Assembly (NCBI RefSeq): GCF_010092445.1
Contig: NZ_CP048031.1
Coordinates: 2,728,001 to 2,792,000 of the forward strand
DNA length: 64,000 bases
Source: Shewanella sp. Arc9-LZ
GTDB taxonomy: Bacteria; Pseudomonadota; Gammaproteobacteria; Enterobacterales; Shewanellaceae
Direction of reading: 5' to 3'
This document shows positions 1-10,337 of this stretch, one piece after another. The number at the start of each line of letters is the position of its first letter. Positions within the stretch are counted from its first letter, which is position 1. The notes under the pieces are model-generated. The model saw only the letters and a list, made by a program, of their open reading frames with translations. It was not told where the DNA came from and ran no database searches. The translations under genes and the position numbers were made by a program.

Positions 1-55
1 CATCTTGTGCGGCTTTACGATGTTTTATATTGGCCCATTTACTGTGTCCTGCCAT
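1..55 (-). CDS. yebC: YebC/PmpR-family regulator, N-terminal fragment
   Basis: Only the first 18 codons lie in the window; the gene continues beyond the left edge. The translation begins MAGHSKWANIKHRKAAQD, the nearly invariant start of the YebC/PmpR family (DUF28), which are DNA-binding regulators or translation factors relieving stalling at proline runs. The ATG at 55 is preceded by a good AGGAG ribosome site. It lies downstream of aspS on the same strand, separated by a terminator hairpin, and an aspS-yebC neighbourhood is common in gammaproteobacteria. Confidence 0.85.
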   Translation of the reverse strand, partial: MAGHSKWANIKHRKAAQD

Positions 56-105
56 CTTAAGCTCCTTTATCCAATTGGATAATTCAAGTAAAAAACCATA
101 CTTGT

Positions 106-138
106 CAAAAACATACCGAGGCAGCAGCCTCGGTATGT
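106..138 (-). terminator. Rho-independent terminator after aspS
   Basis: A perfect 12-bp stem (111-122 with 127-138, loop AGCA) is followed on the minus strand by five T residues (106-110). It sits 40 nt past the aspS stop codon and 50 nt before the yebC-like start, so yebC may depend on read-through or on its own promoter in the short gap. Confidence 0.8.
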
Positions 139-178
139 GGTGCCCTATTTAAGAGCGTATTACGCTGAACAATAATGT

Positions 179-1954
179 TTACTCTTCAGTTTTAACCTTT
201 TCAATCACCGCAATACCCAATTCCGTTAACTGCACTGGGTTAGCAAAACCAGGAGCGTTAGTTAATGGACATGCCGCGGTAGTCGTTTTAGGGAATGCCA
301 TTACGTCACGAATCGAGCTTGCGCCGGTCATCAACATAATAATACGATCCAAACCAAACGCTAACCCCGCGTGTGGAGGTGTACCGTAACGTAACGCTTC
401 AAGTAAGAAGCCAAACTTTTCTTGTGCTTCTTCAGCTTCAATACCTAAAATACTGAATACTGTACTTTGCATTTCGGCGTTATGAATACGCACTGAGCCG
501 CCACCTAATTCACAACCATTCAATACCATATCGTAGGCATCTGAAATAGCTGCTGCTGGGTCTGCTGCTAATTCTGCTGGGCTAATACCACGAGGCGCAG
601 TAAATGGATGATGAACCGCGTGGAATCCACCGTTAATTTTCTCAAACATCGGGAAGTCGACAACCCACATTGGGCGCCACTGTCCTTCAAGTAACTTGAA
701 ATCTTCGCCAGCTTTTAAGCGCAAGGCGCCCAATGCTTCAGCAACCACATTGGCTTTGTCTGCACCAAATAGGATGATATCGCCGGTTTGTGCACCTGTA
801 CGGCTGATGATATCGTTAACAATAGATTCAGTTAAAAACTTAAGTACAGGCGACTGAATACCATCCATGCCTGCAGCTAAGTCATTAATTTTCATCCACG
901 CTAAACCTTTAGCACCATAAATGCCGGCAAATTTAGTGTAATCGTCAATTTGTTTACGAGATAATGACGCACCTGTTGGAATACGAAGTGCCGCAACGCG
1001 ACCTTCGACATCATTTGCAGGGCCATTAAATACCGCAAACTCAACATCTTTAACCAAATCAGCAATATCAACTAATTCAAGTGGATTACGTAAATCAGGC
1101 TTATCAGAACCATAACGCTTCATTGCTTCGGCGTAGGTCATGCGAGGAAAATCACCTAAATCAACATTCAATAAATCTTGAAACAAACCGCGCATCATTT
1201 GCTCAGTTTTTTCCATGACTTGTTCGGCAGACATGAATGAGGTTTCAATATCAATTTGAGTAAATTCAGGTTGGCGATCTGCACGTAAATCTTCATCGCG
1301 AAAACACTTAACAATTTGATAGTAGCGGTCAAAACCAGACATCATGAGCAACTGTTTGAACAGCTGTGGTGATTGAGGCAAAGCAAAAAATTGACCTTTA
1401 TAAGTGCGACTTGGGACTAAATAGTCACGCGCACCTTCTGGAGTGGCTTTGGTCAAAATAGGCGTTTCGATATCTAAAAAGCCATTGGTGTCTAAGAAGC
1501 GACGAACAGAACTGGTAACCTTAGCGCGGAAGATAAGACGCTCGGCCATTTCTGGGCGACGTAAATCTAAATAACGGTATTTTAAGCGTTGTTCTTCACT
1601 GTTATTTTGATAATTATCCATGCTTAAAGGTAAAGGCGCTGAAGCATTAATCACTGTCAGTTGCGTACCTAAAATTTCAATCGCACCGGTTTTCATTTGT
1701 GAATTGACTTGGCTATCAGGACGAGCGCGCACAACACCTTTAATTTGAACACAAAACTCACTGCGCAATGTGCTGGCTATATCAAAAACGTCTTTTAGAT
1801 CTGGGTCAAAAACAACTTGAACTAGCCCTTCTCTATCGCGTAAGTCTAAAAACACAACTCCGCCTAAATCGCGACTACGGTTAACCCAACCAACTAAAGT
1901 AACTTCTTGACCTAGATGAGACGTATTAATGTCTCCACAATAATGACTGCGCAT
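179..1954 (-). CDS. aspS: Aspartyl-tRNA synthetase
   Basis: Cytoplasmic class II aminoacyl-tRNA synthetase that charges tRNA-Asp with aspartate. The 591-residue length is that of the bacterial-type enzyme. An N-terminal OB-fold anticodon-binding domain covers about residues 1-105, followed by RYLDLR at 127-132. Class II motif 2 is [18 protein letters not shown] at 218-235, a GAD-type insertion lies in the middle, and motif 3 (GLAFGLDR) is near the C-terminus. The ATG at 1954 begins [10 protein letters not shown], the usual start for the family. The two tRNA-Asp genes near 26 kb encode its substrate. No missing residues were seen. Confidence 0.98.
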   Translation of the reverse strand: MRSHYCGDINTSHLGQEVTLVGWVNRSRDLGGVVFLDLRDREGLVQVVFDPDLKDVFDIASTLRSEFCVQIKGVVRARPDSQVNSQMKTGAIEILGTQLTVINASAPLPLSMDNYQNNSEEQRLKYRYLDLRRPEMAERLIFRAKVTSSVRRFLDTNGFLDIETPILTKATPEGARDYLVPSRTYKGQFFALPQSPQLFKQLLMMSGFDRYYQIVKCFRDEDLRADRQPEFTQIDIETSFMSAEQVMEKTEQMMRGLFQDLLNVDLGDFPRMTYAEAMKRYGSDKPDLRNPLELVDIADLVKDVEFAVFNGPANDVEGRVAALRIPTGASLSRKQIDDYTKFAGIYGAKGLAWMKINDLAAGMDGIQSPVLKFLTESIVNDIISRTGAQTGDIILFGADKANVVAEALGALRLKAGEDFKLLEGQWRPMWVVDFPMFEKINGGFHAVHHPFTAPRGISPAELAADPAAAISDAYDMVLNGCELGGGSVRIHNAEMQSTVFSILGIEAEEAQEKFGFLLEALRYGTPPHAGLAFGLDRIIMLMTGASSIRDVMAFPKTTTAACPLTNAPGFANPVQLTELGIAVIEKVKTEE

Positions 1955-2126
1955 TGAACTCTATCCTTTATCCACAAAGCGGTATTTTGGAAATCGAAAA
2001 CGATAAAAACGGCATTATATACCGTGACTCAAACTTATGCATTGAAGTATCAATCAGATTGCAGCAATTAACCAGACCTACAGCGAATAAACTCAATCGA
2101 CTGACGGAAAAACCATCAACCAAAAA

Positions 2127-4952
2127 CTAGCTCATTTTATGTTGATGGCCACCGACTTTTTTAGCTTGATACATTAACTGATCTGATTTTTTCAATAATG
2201 AAGCAGCGGTATCGGCATCATCAGGAAAAATAGCGATACCAATGCTGGCCGAAATAGTGACATTGATATCATCGATTAATAACGGTTTCTTTAATCCCAA
2301 TAAAATATTTTCAGCCACTTGACGAGCATTTTCTTTGGCTTCGATATGATTTAATAACACCACAAACTCATCACCACCAAAACGGGCAACCGTGTCAGAA
2401 TCTCGCACATGTTGGCTTAATAATAAGGCGATACGTTGTAGCAACTTATCCCCCACATGATGACCATGCCGATCGTTTATTGCTTTAAAACCATCTAAAT
2501 CAATAAATAACAGTGCAAACTTCGATTTATCCCGATGATGAGTCAAAGTGGCTTGCGCTAATCTATCGTCAAGTAAACTGCGATTTGGCAATGCCGTAAC
2601 ATTGTCATGATTAGCCATAAATCGAAGGTTTTCTTCAGCTTTAAGACGTTTTTGAATTTCGACATTTAAACGTCGATTCGACATCAAAACCACGATGGCA
2701 ATTAAGGTGATAATTAGCAAACCAATCACTAATATTTTCAACCAACGTTGGTAACGTAATGTGTCACTATTAAGATCTAGCGAAACCCATTTTTGATACA
2801 TGTTCTGTTGTTCGGTTTCATCAATGGTCGCAATGACTCTATCAATCAAAGGCACTAAACCTTTGACGCCCGGAAATAAGCCTATATGGCTATGCTGCTC
2901 AGTTAACTCAGCTAATAAAGACATTTTTAAACTCGGATATTGGCCACCTTTTAACGTAGTCGCCAATGTTGCTACTTGTTCAACAAACATATCCGCACGA
3001 CCCGTGATAACCGCTGCCATACCTTGCTTAGTGTCTGCAACAGGCACTAATTTTATACCTGGGTATTGTTGGCGAAGCTGATCGACAATGTGATAGCCAT
3101 CAACAACAGCCAATCGTTTACCGGTAACTTGGGAGATATTAAAAATGGGAGGCTGAGTTAACGACGTGACTATCGCCCAAGGTGACGGCCAATATGCTAA
3201 TGAGAATGCCAGTGTATTTTCGCGCTCAATCGTTTTAGCCATACTGGCTACTAAATGAATTTCACCTTTAACCAGGTCGCTCATCATGTTGCCAAAATCA
3301 TCGTAAGCCACCGGGATAATGGTTAAATTGAGTTGGGTAACCAATAAATTTTTGATGTCTGCATTCACCCCTAAAAACTCACCGTTTTTACCCTGAAACT
3401 CCATAGGAGCCCAATTTTTCAGGTAACCCATTTTTATGGCCCCTAGACTACTAACGTATTGCTTTTGTTGAGTTGTTAGTTTGATTTTATTGGCAGAATT
3501 AGCAAAAAAACGATCGTCTGGGTTAATTAACCATTTACGCTCAACTTGAATTTGTTCTTCAACAGAAATCAAATTAAATCCAGCTTGAATCCGATCCGCT
3601 AAGCCACTGTCATCAATGCGCGTTAAAACATACATATCTGTTGAAAATTCGATATCGGTATATTGACGAAACTCTGCCCACAACTTATTGGCTAATAAGT
3701 AATGAGACGTCATTGCTGCAGATGAAACAAAACCGCTAATTTCATTTTTACGTGCCGCTTTAACCATGCCGTCTAATGAATCATAAAAACGTAACTGCGC
3801 TTTGGGAAATGCTTTTTTAATATCACTAATATAAGGCGCGGTAGGGAAAACCCCAATCCGCATAGCAGTATTTTCAATGCTATTTAACGCTAAGTTCGAA
3901 CTAAAAAAGCGACTTTTAACCGAAATAATATGCCACGCTTGCTTTAAGCCAGTGCGCATATCTTGGCTTTCAGGATAACCAATATGAACATCTGCAACAC
4001 CACGTTTAACATCATCAATGGAACTGCTCATGTCACCCGCCACAAAATCAATATTGATACCGGTTTTTTCAGACCATAAAGTCCACAAATCAACTAACAT
4101 TCCATGTGGCAAGCCATCAGCGCCGATATCGGCATAAGGCTCGACACCATTTTGCATGGCAATAATGACTCCCGCAGTTTGTCGATGATAGCCTAACCAC
4201 CGCCGCTCTATTTGCTGAATAACCTTCGCCGGCATTAATTCAAAACCATGGTTAATTTTGTTGAGAAGCTCTAAATCCCCTTTAACCACCGCAGGGGCTA
4301 AGTTGATTTTTTTGATGAGTATGCGCGATGAGCTGTAAAAATTGGCGGCTATGTCTTGTTCAAGTGCTAAATTGCGTTGATATCCTTCAATACCGGCAAA
4401 AACAAATAACTCACCTTTAACGGCTGCTTGTAATAATTGTTCACGATTTTGATAACGCTTAAAACTAAGCTTAGGTTCTAGCGCTGATAATGTTGCTTCA
4501 TGGGATGAGCCACTCACGATACCAATTTGATAGGGCACTAAATCACTAATTTGTTTTTTACTACTGAGCGACTTATGAATATATAAATAGGTATTGAGTG
4601 AAGTAAAGGGTTTGGCAAAATCAAACTTTTTTAACCTAGCTTGGTTTTGAGACATGCCAATGTGGACATCTGCTTTTTTCTGTTCAAGCTGATCGAGTGA
4701 CTGTTGCCAATGCCGAGACACAAATTGCACTTTGGTATCAGTAATAATGGACCATTCGCGCCACAAATCGACCAAAATACCTGCAGGAGTTCCCGTTTCA
4801 TCCAAATATTCAAATGGATAAGTATCTTCTCCCATCACGATAACTAAGGGAAGTTGGCGTACTGACGTATTGGCTTTATCTGAATGTATTGCCTGCGCAG
4901 GTAATGATATCCACGCAAATAATATTGCTAATATCCAAGGTATAAATTTCAA
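2127..4952 (-). CDS. Diguanylate cyclase with three tandem periplasmic solute-binding domains
   Basis: Inner-membrane sensor expected to make cyclic di-GMP in response to a small ligand. A signal peptide (residues 1-21, ending AQA) precedes three successive SBP_bac_3-like domains at about 33-250, 258-480 and 500-725, each closing with a similar ERRWLG / ERKWL / YQKW motif. One TM helix follows at 737-758, then a GGDEF domain at about 777-941. The active-site GGDEF is at 859-863, and the inhibitory I-site RDSD at 850-853 has the canonical five-residue spacing, so product inhibition is expected. There is no EAL domain. The start is TTG, supported by the signal peptide and an upstream AGGGA. It stands alone and its ligand is unknown; amino acids are plausible from the family. 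Confidence 0.9.
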   Translation of the reverse strand: MKFIPWILAILFAWISLPAQAIHSDKANTSVRQLPLVIVMGEDTYPFEYLDETGTPAGILVDLWREWSIITDTKVQFVSRHWQQSLDQLEQKKADVHIGMSQNQARLKKFDFAKPFTSLNTYLYIHKSLSSKKQISDLVPYQIGIVSGSSHEATLSALEPKLSFKRYQNREQLLQAAVKGELFVFAGIEGYQRNLALEQDIAANFYSSSRILIKKINLAPAVVKGDLELLNKINHGFELMPAKVIQQIERRWLGYHRQTAGVIIAMQNGVEPYADIGADGLPHGMLVDLWTLWSEKTGINIDFVAGDMSSSIDDVKRGVADVHIGYPESQDMRTGLKQAWHIISVKSRFFSSNLALNSIENTAMRIGVFPTAPYISDIKKAFPKAQLRFYDSLDGMVKAARKNEISGFVSSAAMTSHYLLANKLWAEFRQYTDIEFSTDMYVLTRIDDSGLADRIQAGFNLISVEEQIQVERKWLINPDDRFFANSANKIKLTTQQKQYVSSLGAIKMGYLKNWAPMEFQGKNGEFLGVNADIKNLLVTQLNLTIIPVAYDDFGNMMSDLVKGEIHLVASMAKTIERENTLAFSLAYWPSPWAIVTSLTQPPIFNISQVTGKRLAVVDGYHIVDQLRQQYPGIKLVPVADTKQGMAAVITGRADMFVEQVATLATTLKGGQYPSLKMSLLAELTEQHSHIGLFPGVKGLVPLIDRVIATIDETEQQNMYQKWVSLDLNSDTLRYQRWLKILVIGLLIITLIAIVVLMSNRRLNVEIQKRLKAEENLRFMANHDNVTALPNRSLLDDRLAQATLTHHRDKSKFALLFIDLDGFKAINDRHGHHVGDKLLQRIALLLSQHVRDSDTVARFGGDEFVVLLNHIEAKENARQVAENILLGLKKPLLIDDINVTISASIGIAIFPDDADTAASLLKKSDQLMYQAKKVGGHQHKMS

Positions 4953-5347
4953 GTTTTTTCCCTAATACTTTCACTTTTTATACTTATTTATTAAATAAGC
5001 TTGTTCATTGCCATTTTGGGCTAAATTAACTACCGTTTTCCAAGCCATAAATATTTTAGCTGTTAGAAAAAAATGATTGCAATGGCTTAAAAAACAGCTT
5101 TGTTGCTACTTTGTTACAAGAATAAATAATATCATTATTCAGTCTTGAGTCATGCTAATTTTATGAATAGAAATTAATATTCTGAAGCTTATGCACATAA
5201 TACCAGCATTCATAAGCATTCAAAACCTGTCCCATTAACAACATTGTCAACTATTTGAAAAAAAACTCACAAATTATTAGCTAGATACTTGCTGCAGTTC
5301 ACCATCATTAGCTAAAATACATTTCTAACTTTTCCACATTACAGCTG
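4953..5347. other. Intergenic region between divergent diguanylate cyclase and cmoA
   Basis: This AT-rich 395-bp gap separates two divergently transcribed genes and must carry both promoters. No convincing coding frame was seen. One spaced inverted repeat is visible: GCTTATG at 5187-5193 and CATAAGC at 5211-5217, 17 nt apart. It could be a protein-binding site, but I cannot name a regulator. No clear sigma-70 hexamer pair with ideal spacing stood out. Confidence 0.5.
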
Positions 5348-6079
5348 ATGAACTCTCAACAAGATAAGATATACGCTCATGTGACCGACCAAATTACTGA
5401 TTTTCAATTTGATCAACGTGTTGCTGGTGTATTTAATGACATGATCCGCCGCTCTGTTCCTGGGTACGCACAAATTATCAATACCATTGGTGATTTTGCT
5501 AATCGCTTTGTCACGCCCCAAAGCAATATATACGATCTCGGTAGTTCGTTAGGCTCAGCGACATTAAGTATTCGTCGTCAAATTGAAGGGCGCGGATGTC
5601 AAATTTATGCGGTAGACAATAGCCAGTCTATGATTGAGCGTTGTACTGAAAATCTTGCTGCGTATGTCAGCGACATTCAAGTCAATTTATTGTGTGCTGA
5701 TATCAGAGATATCGACATCCAGAATGCGTCGATGGTGGTGCTCAACTTTACCCTACAATTTCTACCGACCCATGATCGCGACGCCCTAATAAAACGTATT
5801 TACGATGGTATGTTACCCGGTGGAATTTTAGTCATTTCAGAAAAATTATTCTTTGAAGATAATCAAATTCAACAGTTATTAGATGAACAGCATTTAGATT
5901 TTAAGCGTGCAAATGGGTATAGTGAGCTCGAAATAAGTCAAAAACGCAGTGCATTAGAAAACGTTATGCGTCCAGACAGCTTAAATGTCCACCAAAAACG
6001 CTTAACTGAAAACGGCTTTAGTCACTTCTCAGTCTGGTTTCAATGTTTTAACTTTGCATCTATGGTAGCCATTAAATGA
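5348..6079 (+). CDS. cmoA: Carboxy-S-adenosyl-L-methionine synthase
   Basis: Converts SAM plus prephenate to carboxy-SAM, the donor CmoB uses to build 5-oxyacetyl-uridine at tRNA wobble position 34. The 243 residues align along their length with E. coli CmoA, with shared blocks [30 protein letters not shown] and WFQCFNF. The SAM-binding loop reads [13 protein letters not shown], with Ser where E. coli has Cys in DLGCSLG. The stop codon overlaps the cmoB start by 4 nt (ATGA), indicating translational coupling. It is the first gene of a same-strand run that reaches 13210. Confidence 0.97.
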   Translation: MNSQQDKIYAHVTDQITDFQFDQRVAGVFNDMIRRSVPGYAQIINTIGDFANRFVTPQSNIYDLGSSLGSATLSIRRQIEGRGCQIYAVDNSQSMIERCTENLAAYVSDIQVNLLCADIRDIDIQNASMVVLNFTLQFLPTHDRDALIKRIYDGMLPGGILVISEKLFFEDNQIQQLLDEQHLDFKRANGYSELEISQKRSALENVMRPDSLNVHQKRLTENGFSHFSVWFQCFNFASMVAIK

Positions 6080-7068
6080 TCAATTTTAGCTCTTTTTATA
6101 AAGACATTGCTGATTCAAACCTACAACACTGGTTGGAAACATTACCGGCAATTTTAGGTAAATGGCAACGAGATCATAAACACGGCAATTTACCTAAATG
6201 GGAAAAAGTGCTCAATAAATTACATTATCCTCAACCGGATAAAATAGATTTTAGCAGCAGTGTAACAATTGGAACCGGGGAACAACTCAGCCTAGGACAA
6301 GTCGAAAAACTGACTAATTTACTGGCGGTGTTTCAACCGTGGCGTAAAGGTCCATTTTCCGTTCATGGTATTCAAATTGATACAGAATGGCGCAGTGATT
6401 GGAAATGGGACCGAGTTAAAAATTTTATTTCACCATTAAAAAATCGCACAGTGTTAGATGTTGGTTGCGGTAGTGGCTATCATATGTGGCGGATGTTAGG
6501 TGATGGCGCAACTCGTGTTGTAGGAATTGACCCTTCGCCATTATTTTTATGTCAATTTGAAGCTATCAAGCGAGTGGCAGGTAATCAGCACCCGGTATAT
6601 TTGCTGCCATTAGGGATAGAGGAATTACCCGCATTAGATGCTTTTGATACCGTATTCTCGATGGGCGTACTCTATCATCGTCGCTCTCCGATAGATCATT
6701 TACTACAATTACGTGACCAATTAAGAGTGGGTGGTGAATTGGTACTTGAAACACTGGTGATTGATGGCGATGAAAATGCGGTACTTGTTCCACAAGATAG
6801 ATATGGCAAAATGAACAACGTTTGGTTTATACCATCAGTTGCAGCCTTAATGTTATGGTTAAAGAAATGTGAGTTTATTGATATTCGTTGTGTTGATATC
6901 GATATCACCTCACTAGCAGAACAACGCAGCACCCAGTGGATGAAAAATGAATCTCTAGTCGATTATCTCGATCCAAATGATGTGAGTTTAACCGTAGAAG
7001 GTTATCCCGCGCCTAAGAGGGCTATCATCATTGCAACAAAGAACCAACCGAATCACGATTTAGTATAA
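6076..7068 (+). CDS. cmoB: tRNA U34 carboxymethyltransferase
   Basis: Transfers the carboxymethyl group from carboxy-SAM to 5-hydroxyuridine-34 in tRNAs, completing cmo5U. At 330 residues it has normal length. The Rossmann SAM site reads [17 protein letters not shown] around residue 128, followed by [14 protein letters not shown] and the family signature [17 protein letters not shown]. It overlaps cmoA by 4 nt and is followed after only 25 nt by an unrelated envelope gene cluster on the same strand with no terminator between, so co-transcription is likely. Confidence 0.97.
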   Translation: MINFSSFYKDIADSNLQHWLETLPAILGKWQRDHKHGNLPKWEKVLNKLHYPQPDKIDFSSSVTIGTGEQLSLGQVEKLTNLLAVFQPWRKGPFSVHGIQIDTEWRSDWKWDRVKNFISPLKNRTVLDVGCGSGYHMWRMLGDGATRVVGIDPSPLFLCQFEAIKRVAGNQHPVYLLPLGIEELPALDAFDTVFSMGVLYHRRSPIDHLLQLRDQLRVGGELVLETLVIDGDENAVLVPQDRYGKMNNVWFIPSVAALMLWLKKCEFIDIRCVDIDITSLAEQRSTQWMKNESLVDYLDPNDVSLTVEGYPAPKRAIIIATKNQPNHDLV

Positions 7069-7093
7069 ATATTACTATTCAACAGGAATTGAC

Positions 7094-7864
7094 ATGTTAA
7101 AGCAGGTAATTGCTCTATCCGTTGCAGCGGCACTATTATCGGGTTGTACAGCCACCCAAAAAACAATAACACCACCGCTGACCAATGCTGATTTGAATAG
7201 CAGTTTGCAAGTTTCGCAAACCGTCATTATTGATGCCATCAATGTACAAAATAGTCAGCAGACAAATGACATTAGTGCGCTTTCTGACGAAATTAGAAAG
7301 TTGAAGACTCAGGTAAGCACCGCAATGAGTCAAAAACCAAAAACAATTATTGTTCAACCACCTACACCAAAGCCTGTGGCGGTCCCACAGCAATGTCCTG
7401 AAGCCATTATTGGTGAGAAGTTTCTACTTGGTGAAGTCGAAAGTGTCTACATAGATGAAGTAAAATTAAAGTTTGCCACACGCATTGATACTGGTGCAGA
7501 GTCATCATCTCTAGACGCACGCAATATCGTATTATTTGAACGAGAAGGCGTACAGTGGGTTCGCTATGATGTGATAACTAATAACACTGAACAACCTGCA
7601 AACACCTTTGAATCTAAAGTTGAACGCTTTGTTCGTATTAAACAAGATGCAGATACGGCTGATGATCGTCGTCCAGTAATCCATGCCCATTTAAAAATAG
7701 GTAAATATGCCGCCGAAACAGATTTAAACCTAACGGATCGAAGCCACCTAGATTATCCTTTATTACTAGGTCGCAAGTTTATGAAAGATATTGCCATTGT
7801 TGATGTAGGCCAAATCTACATTCATGGTAAAGCCAAAAACCAAATTACCACGTTAATTAAGTAG
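7094..7864 (+). CDS. Retropepsin-like 'ATP-dependent zinc protease' family lipoprotein
   Basis: Probable periplasm-facing lipoprotein: a short hydrophobic leader ends in the lipobox LSGC (residues 15-18). A coiled or linker region with an ALSDEIRKLKTQ heptad-like stretch and a proline-rich segment runs to about residue 100. A PF05618-type domain (historically 'putative ATP-dependent zinc protease', RimK-associated) follows. Its core RIDTGAESSSLDA has DTGA at 132-135, resembling the catalytic D-T/S-G of retropepsin-type aspartic proteases; LLLGRKFM near the C-terminus is also typical. This family is commonly found with the next two genes. The start has AGGAA upstream. Substrate unknown; it may process whatever the ATP-grasp ligase makes. 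Confidence 0.85.
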   Translation: MLKQVIALSVAAALLSGCTATQKTITPPLTNADLNSSLQVSQTVIIDAINVQNSQQTNDISALSDEIRKLKTQVSTAMSQKPKTIIVQPPTPKPVAVPQQCPEAIIGEKFLLGEVESVYIDEVKLKFATRIDTGAESSSLDARNIVLFEREGVQWVRYDVITNNTEQPANTFESKVERFVRIKQDADTADDRRPVIHAHLKIGKYAAETDLNLTDRSHLDYPLLLGRKFMKDIAIVDVGQIYIHGKAKNQITTLIK

Positions 7865-7872
7865 GATCCGTA

Positions 7873-9381
7873 ATGCATTCTCGTAAACCGTTTTACATAT
7901 TCGTTGCGTTGCTATTTATCATCGGGATCAGCACCAGCATATATCGTGGTATCGAACACAATGTGCCTTTTTTACCTGGGGACCAGGTACAAAGTTGGGC
8001 CGTTGATGCCAAAATAAGTTTTAATGGAAAGAATCAACCTGCTGAGGTCAATTTCTCATTACCTAACGATCCTGCATTTGACATCTTAGTTGAAAATGCA
8101 TCATCACCAGGTTATGGCTTAAATATTTCAGAAGATACTAATAACCGTCGCGCCGTGTGGTCTATTCGTGAGGCTTCTGGCTCACAAGCATTGTATTACC
8201 GAGTCACTTTGGTACCCACAGGCAAGCTTAATATTGAAGCCGTCGAAGAACCTGCCACGCCAGAATTATATTCATGGCCTGCAACAGAGAAATCAGCAGC
8301 AGAGCAAGTCATTGAAGAAGTCTGGGCTCGCAGTGCTACTAACCTGTCGTTTGCTCAGCAGTTAATGAATTTGATTAACGATAACGATCAGAGCCAAAAT
8401 ATGGCGTTGTTATTATCGGCTAACACCTCAACCAATTTGTTTGTGCACATGTTGCACTCAAAAGGGGTACCTGCACGTATTGTTAACGGTTTGCAACTTG
8501 AAGATCAACGACGTCGTCAGCAGCTCACATCATACGTTCAAGTTTACAATAACGGTCAATGGGAACTTTTTGACGTTCCAAACAACAAAAAAGGCCGTGA
8601 CAATACTTTAGTATTATGGGAATACACTGGCCACTCAGTACTTGATGTTATGGGAGGAACTAGCTCATTAGTTAACTTCTCAATGCTGCAAGATACTCGT
8701 TCAGCATTAGCCACCTCTATCGACATGATGATGAATGACGATGCAATGGATTTCTCTTTGTATCAGTTACCGCTTGAAGAACAAAGCACATTTAAGGGCA
8801 TTCTGTTAATCCCAATTGGGGTATTAGTCGTGGTGTTCTTACGCGTCATTGTCGGCATCAAAACATCTGGTACTTTTATGCCGGTATTGATCGCTCTGGC
8901 GTTTATTCAAACGACCCTACTAACCGGCTTAATTGGCTTTTTGCTTATTGTTGCCTTTGGTTTAATGATCCGTTCCTATCTGTCGACGCTTAACTTACTG
9001 CTCATATCCCGAATATCGGCGGTAATTATTGTGGTTATTTTTATTATCGGCTTATTTACCTTAATTTCATTCAAATTAGGCTTAAGTGAAGGCTTAACGA
9101 TTACCTTCTTCCCGATGATCATTCTTGCGTGGACCATTGAGCGCATGTCTATTCTGTGGGAAGAAGAAGGCCCTAAGAAAGTCTTTGTATCAGGTGGCGG
9201 TAGCTTATTTGTGGCCACATTGGCGTACTTAGCCATGGACAACCAATTAGTTCAGCATTGGGTATTCAACTTCTTAGGCATTCACTTAGTGATTTTAGCG
9301 TTGGTATTAGTGATGGGACAGTACACAGGTTACCGTTTAACTGAATTAAAACGCTTTAAACCATTAGTTGGAGAGCAATAA
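7873..9381 (+). CDS. Inactive transglutaminase fused to seven-TM domain
   Basis: Inner-membrane protein of the 'inactive transglutaminase plus 7TM' family. An N-terminal TM anchor at about 7-25 is followed by a periplasmic transglutaminase-like domain to roughly residue 300, then a hydrophobic region with about seven TM helices (305-495). The fold is recognisable from HSKGVPARIVNGLQL and NGQWELFDV. The nucleophilic Cys region is replaced by QNMALLLSA, and the position of the catalytic His carries SYVQVY instead of the usual HAWVEV, so enzymatic activity is not expected. It probably binds a peptide or presents a substrate. It lies 8 nt after the retropepsin-like gene and overlaps the ATP-grasp gene by 1 nt. 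Confidence 0.88.
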   Translation: MHSRKPFYIFVALLFIIGISTSIYRGIEHNVPFLPGDQVQSWAVDAKISFNGKNQPAEVNFSLPNDPAFDILVENASSPGYGLNISEDTNNRRAVWSIREASGSQALYYRVTLVPTGKLNIEAVEEPATPELYSWPATEKSAAEQVIEEVWARSATNLSFAQQLMNLINDNDQSQNMALLLSANTSTNLFVHMLHSKGVPARIVNGLQLEDQRRRQQLTSYVQVYNNGQWELFDVPNNKKGRDNTLVLWEYTGHSVLDVMGGTSSLVNFSMLQDTRSALATSIDMMMNDDAMDFSLYQLPLEEQSTFKGILLIPIGVLVVVFLRVIVGIKTSGTFMPVLIALAFIQTTLLTGLIGFLLIVAFGLMIRSYLSTLNLLLISRISAVIIVVIFIIGLFTLISFKLGLSEGLTITFFPMIILAWTIERMSILWEEEGPKKVFVSGGGSLFVATLAYLAMDNQLVQHWVFNFLGIHLVILALVLVMGQYTGYRLTELKRFKPLVGEQ

Positions 9382-10337
9382 TGAAGTACGCCTGGCCCTG
9401 GGAATTGAGCCGTAGCGGTGTACTCAACATGAACAGGCGCAATATTAGCTATATTGGTCGTTATAATCAGCGTAAGTTTTATAAACGCGTTGATGACAAA
9501 CTAATTACTAAGCAACTTGCGCTTGCTAATGGCATAGCCGTTCCCGATTTAATTGGGGTTGTTCATGAACAACATAAAATCCAAGAAATCCCAGCTATGG
9601 TCCTCGACCGTAGCGGTTTTGTGATAAAGCCAGCAAAAGGTTCTGGCGGTAAAGGCATTATGGTGATCACCAGAGTGAGTAATGGCTGTTATTACAAGCC
9701 CAATGGCCACGAAGTGACTCATAGCGAAATTTATCGCCATGTATCTAACATTTTAAGTGGTTTATTCTCTCTCGGCGGTAAGCCTGATGTCGCAATTGTT
9801 GAAGGGTTAATTGAATTTGACCCAGTCTTTGAAGGCTTAAGTTATGAGGGTGTCCCAGACATCCGCTTAATTGTGTTTAAAGGCTTTCCTGTCATGGGAA
9901 TGTTACGTTTATCAACTGCAGCATCAGATGGTAAAGCTAACTTACACCAAGGCGCTGTAGGTGTTGGCTTAGATATCGCTACCGGACACAGTTTGCATGC
10001 TGTGCAATTTGACTTACCCGTTGATAAGCATCCTGATACTCACTTTCCACTGTCGAACATCAAAGTTCCTCATTGGGAAACCTTACTCCACACAGCATCA
10101 AGTGCCTATGAAATGTGTGAGCTCGGGTATTTAGGTACTGACATGGTGTTAGATAAAAACAAAGGCCCACTGTTACTTGAATTGAATGCCCGTCCTGGTC
10201 TAACCATTCAAATTGCCAATGGTAGAGGGATTTTACCTCGACTTAAGCATGTAGAAGCGATGAAAAGCTCAACAATGTCAGTTGAGGAACGCGTGGCTTA
10301 TGCTAAAAAGCATTTTTGTAGCAACCCTATTTTTTAA
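9381..10337 (+). CDS. Alpha-L-glutamate ligase-like ATP-grasp protein
   Basis: Cytoplasmic ATP-grasp enzyme related to RimK, predicted to form amide bonds between an amino acid and a peptide or protein. ATP-grasp features are visible: GFVIKPAKGSGGKGIMVI (phosphate-binding loop) around residues 77-94, DIRLIVFKGFPV, and the Mg-binding C-terminal motif LLLELNARPGL. Length 318 fits the family. The start ATG overlaps the preceding stop (TAATG), and its own 3' end overlaps the next gene by 38 nt, so the neighbouring products are likely made together. The real substrate is not known. Confidence 0.88.
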   Translation: MKYAWPWELSRSGVLNMNRRNISYIGRYNQRKFYKRVDDKLITKQLALANGIAVPDLIGVVHEQHKIQEIPAMVLDRSGFVIKPAKGSGGKGIMVITRVSNGCYYKPNGHEVTHSEIYRHVSNILSGLFSLGGKPDVAIVEGLIEFDPVFEGLSYEGVPDIRLIVFKGFPVMGMLRLSTAASDGKANLHQGAVGVGLDIATGHSLHAVQFDLPVDKHPDTHFPLSNIKVPHWETLLHTASSAYEMCELGYLGTDMVLDKNKGPLLLELNARPGLTIQIANGRGILPRLKHVEAMKSSTMSVEERVAYAKKHFCSNPIF

